Assembly (NCBI GenBank): GCA_963575745.1
Contig: CAUYUJ010020750.1
Coordinates: 5,001-55,000, forward strand
Length of the DNA stretch: 50,000 bases
Direction of reading: 5' to 3'
DNA from: Prorocentrum cordatum
Lineage: Eukaryota > Sar > Dinophyceae > Prorocentrales > Prorocentraceae
Positions 47,431 through 50,000 of the stretch are shown one piece after another. Under the pieces are notes generated by a model. The model was not told where the DNA came from. It saw nothing but the letters and a program-made list of their open reading frames with translations, and did no database searches. The position numbers and the translations under genes were made by a program. Each line of letters starts with the position of its first letter. Position 1 is the first letter of the stretch.

Positions 47431-48860
47431 CCTAAGACCAGCTTCGGAGGATTTCGAAGGGTGAGTTCCTCCACTACAGAGTGGGGGTCAAGCGCCTCAA
47501 GTCGGATCGCCCACGCGGACTGATGCCAGATGTTCGTGCCAGCCTAGCTAGCCAGGCGATGGAGGCCGACCTCTCCGCCAAGGCTCCCGCCCGCGCCCGT
47601 TCGGCGCGGGGTGGGCGGGGGCGGGGGGCCGAGACGACGTCCTCCGAGCATTCGGATTGGAGGCTGCAGATTGTGTGGCCGTTGGTGAGATGGGTCGCCG
47701 CGGGATGTAGCGCGCGGCCGAAGCCCCCGAGGAGGATCCCAGCTCGGACGAGGGGTCCCTATCTGGGGGCTAGTTTTGTCTCACCGCCTTCAGGGCCAAC
47801 CCATGCCATACCTCCTCCTCCTCCTCCTCCTCCTCCTCCTCCTCCTTTCTGCTTTCTCCTCCTCGCCCCCCCCCCCTTCTCTCCTCTCCTCCCCCTCAAC
47901 CCTCCAGGGCCGAGCGCCTGCCCCTTTCGTCACCGCCACCGCCCCTGATCCTGCCCCCCCCCCAGTGCACCTCATGGGCTTGTTTTCCACCACCACCACC
48001 ATAAGCTGGAGGGGGAAAGGAGGCGGAGGAGGAGGAGGAGGAGGAGGAGGAGGAGGAGGAGGAGGAGGAGGAGGAGGAGGAGGAGGAGGAGGAGGAGGGA
48101 GGAGGAGGAGGAGGAGGAGGAGGAGGAGGGGAGGAGGACCCCCTCCCCCTCCTACCTATGGTGGTGGTGGTGGTGGTGGTGGTGGAAAACACCCCTCCCA
48201 TGCACCGCTGCTCCGCGAGAGGTGCCAGAGCGGGGAAAACACCATGCTGCACCCGCTCTCCTACGACGTCTGCGAGCATTGCATGGACCTGCGCCCCCCC
48301 CCCCCCGGCGTCCCCGCGGCGCCGCGCCCCTGCCGACGGACATTTTCAGGCCCGCGCAGGGCCGCCGACGGCTGCCTCGGCTGTCGTTTGGGAAGCGCGG
48401 GCGAGACGAGGAAGAGGAGGAAGAGGAGGAGGAGGAGGAGGAGGAGGAGGAGGAGGAGGAGGAGGAGGATGAGGAGGAGGAGGAGGAGGAGGTATTCGCG
48501 GCTCGCGGCAGGGATTCGGATCCTCCTTCTGCCCTACGTTTTCCACCCTCTCCCCCCCTCCTTCCCTCCCTCCCTCTCTCACTCTCTCTCTCTCTCTCGC
48601 TCGCCTTCTCTCTCTCTCTCTCTTTTCCCGCCTCTGCCCACTGTGCTTCGCAAGTATTCCAAATGCTCCCCGTCCCACGTCTCCTTTCTCATGGTACAAC
48701 TCTGCGCAACGCGATCTCCTTTCCTCCTGGTGCTGCCCAGTGCGGGCGCCGCCCCTTCCGCGCAGTGCTGTTTTTTTTCCACGTGGGTGTTGAGGCCATG
48801 TTGTTGTATATGATAGGGCTTGGTAGGATTGTTTTTCTGCTTTCGTAAAGGGTGTGCCCG
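47431..48860. repeat. Microsatellite-rich region: (CTC)n, (GGA)n, (GGT)n, (CT)n
   Basis: (CTC)n lies at 47812-47846, (GGA)n at 48018-48135, (GGT)n at 48159-48184, (GGA)n again at 48415-48493, and (CT)n at 48568-48628. The sequence between them has no recognisable gene. A short Cys-bearing word SYDVCEHCMDL is at about 48260. Confidence 0.85.
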
Positions 48861-49692
48861 CTGAAGTGTTAGTCGCATTGTAGGATCGGCGGTTTGCTTC
48901 CGTTGTTCAGATGGTGCTCTCGCCCCAGTTGGATCGCACTCCTTCCTCGTCGTTGTCGCCCCCCCTTCCCTCCTCCGCATTCCCGCGTTTCTCCTGCTCA
49001 TCTTGATCCTCCTGCTGCTGCTGCTGCTCCTCCTCCTCCTGCTGGTCCTCCTCCTCCCCCTCCTCCTCCTCCTTTTTCCCCCCAACAGCCCTGTGGCGTT
49101 GGGCCCTCGCTTTGAAGCGCATCCCGTCACTGCCTTTACCGGCCGCGTGCCACTTTGACGGCACACTTTGCTTTGCTTTGCTCGCGGGTGATCGCCTGCC
49201 AATCACTCCTGCCCGAAGTCGACGACAACGAGCGAAGGGCCCGAAAGGGACCGAAAAGGGGAACGAGGGACGGGCCCAGGAACCCAGACACAGGACGAGC
49301 GAAGGGACCCGACCGAAGAAACAAGGGACACCAAACCTCGAGGGCCTCGAGCAGTGCACCATTCAAAAACGTCCAGGGACGGAGACGTCAACACAGGACG
49401 CTTAAACAACGTTTAAAGTTGAACACTTCAAACAACTGCTCACCTCCTCCCTACCACTGCATGCCTCCCCCACCCAATCGCTGAGCACAGACAGGTGTGA
49501 GGGAAAGACGGGAGGAGGGCTCAAGAAAACAACATTCGAGAGAAGGGGAAAACTCCCATTCACGAATTTATCACAGAGATCGATAGCAAGCGTAGCAGCC
49601 ATCCAACCACATCCTCCCCCTCATCCTCATCATCATCCCTCCCCCACCCAGCCAGACAAAAGCAGACGGAGGGGGGGGGGAAGAGGAAGCTC
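48861..49692. other. No supported gene
   Basis: CTC/CTG-rich sequence at 49005-49080, a purine-rich stretch at 49215-49330 with repeated GGGACC/CGAA words, then mixed sequence. Nothing with a coding signature is seen. Confidence 0.4.
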
Positions 49693-50000
49693 TCAGGAGT
49701 CCCAGTAGGCACTCTGCCTACAATATCGGCACGCCATTGCCCGCTTCGTGCTGGATGAGCTCCGTAACAGAGCGCACGCACGACAGCGAGGAGCTCGATA
49801 AGGAACACCAGGAGATTCGACAGCAGGAGGAAAAACATCCTCTGGAGTAGTGGCCGCGCAGAGGCACGGCTTGTAGATCACCACCTTGTGCATGGAGCCA
49901 GCGGCGGACACGCTGAACGTGGACATCGCATTGGCGGTGCCGTCGCCATCCGGAAAGGCATCGCCAGGCGCAACACGATCTGGCTCCGAGGGATATTCGG
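49693..50000 (-). CDS. Partial hypothetical protein at the right edge
   Basis: The minus-strand frame is open from the window edge to a stop at 49693, about 100 codons. It is not low-complexity: EYPSEPDRVAPGDAFPDGDG leads to TANAMSTFSVSAAGSMHKVV and IYKPCLCAATTPEDVFPPAV. The last third (RCRACALLRSSSSTKRAMAC) is less convincing and may be past an exon end. I do not recognise the family. The upstream part lies outside the window. Confidence 0.35.
   Translation of the reverse strand, partial: EYPSEPDRVAPGDAFPDGDGTANAMSTFSVSAAGSMHKVVIYKPCLCAATTPEDVFPPAVESPGVPYRAPRCRACALLRSSSSTKRAMACRYCRQSAYWDS

Noticed and set aside
48222-48848. Protein frames through (GGA)n and (CT)n at 48222-48848
   Set aside because: They are poly-Glu, poly-Arg and poly-Ser/Leu translations of microsatellites.

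Overview
The window looks like nuclear DNA of a dinoflagellate. The strongest evidence is an exact 22-nt copy of the dinoflagellate spliced leader at 13236-13257 and a 20/22 match at 34537-34558. GC-rich coding stretches, very dense triplet microsatellites and many decayed non-LTR retrotransposons fit that. I cannot fix the species; the content is in keeping with a large repeat-rich genome such as those of Prorocentrum or the Symbiodiniaceae. There are no prokaryotic-style operons, no rRNA genes and no tRNA that I can support.

Layout. 1-6500: tandem repeats (about 281, 77, 137, 82 and 73 bp units), triplet microsatellites and a (ACT)n block between inverted C/G-rich arms; no gene is supported. 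6518-10019 (minus): LINE B, a 5'-truncated, frameshifted non-LTR element with a YADD reverse transcriptase. 10020-12060: microsatellites and a satellite built from a 12-mer and a 10-mer. 12061-12513 (minus): a short likely host protein fragment. 12881-13036: a small terminal-inverted-repeat element. 13236-22074: LINE A, the best-preserved element. It has a spliced-leader relic, ORF1 (zinc finger, coiled coil, nuclear localisation signal) and ORF2 (endonuclease, YVDD reverse transcriptase, CCHC knuckle, RNase H). ORF2 is in one frame from 14525 to 20659 apart from two single TAG codons. Its 3' part carries an array of 27-nt units that fold as hairpins.

22190-34530 holds no convincing gene. It contains homopyrimidine and triplet tracts, dispersed MITE-like elements, and four copies of a composite repeat (CACGTGGC-containing ~50-bp units, GAC/GAT triplets, a CTC tract and GCAAT pentamers). 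34537-37127 is a PQQ-type beta-propeller gene preceded by a degenerate spliced leader, so probably a processed retrocopy. 37830-39920 is LINE E, a decayed element of another lineage interrupted by two different TIR elements. 40406-40685 is a perfect (CAT)93 tract. 41750-43040 is the 3' end of LINE C, and 43880-47430 is LINE D, a frameshifted but recognisable element. 49693-50000 (minus) may be an exon running off the window.

The outstanding signal is the hairpin array at 19718-21870. Twenty-one units share the loop GAGGGGTTAG exactly, while the 5-bp stems differ between units by compensatory changes. This indicates selection or copying at the level of nucleic-acid structure, not only of an encoded peptide.
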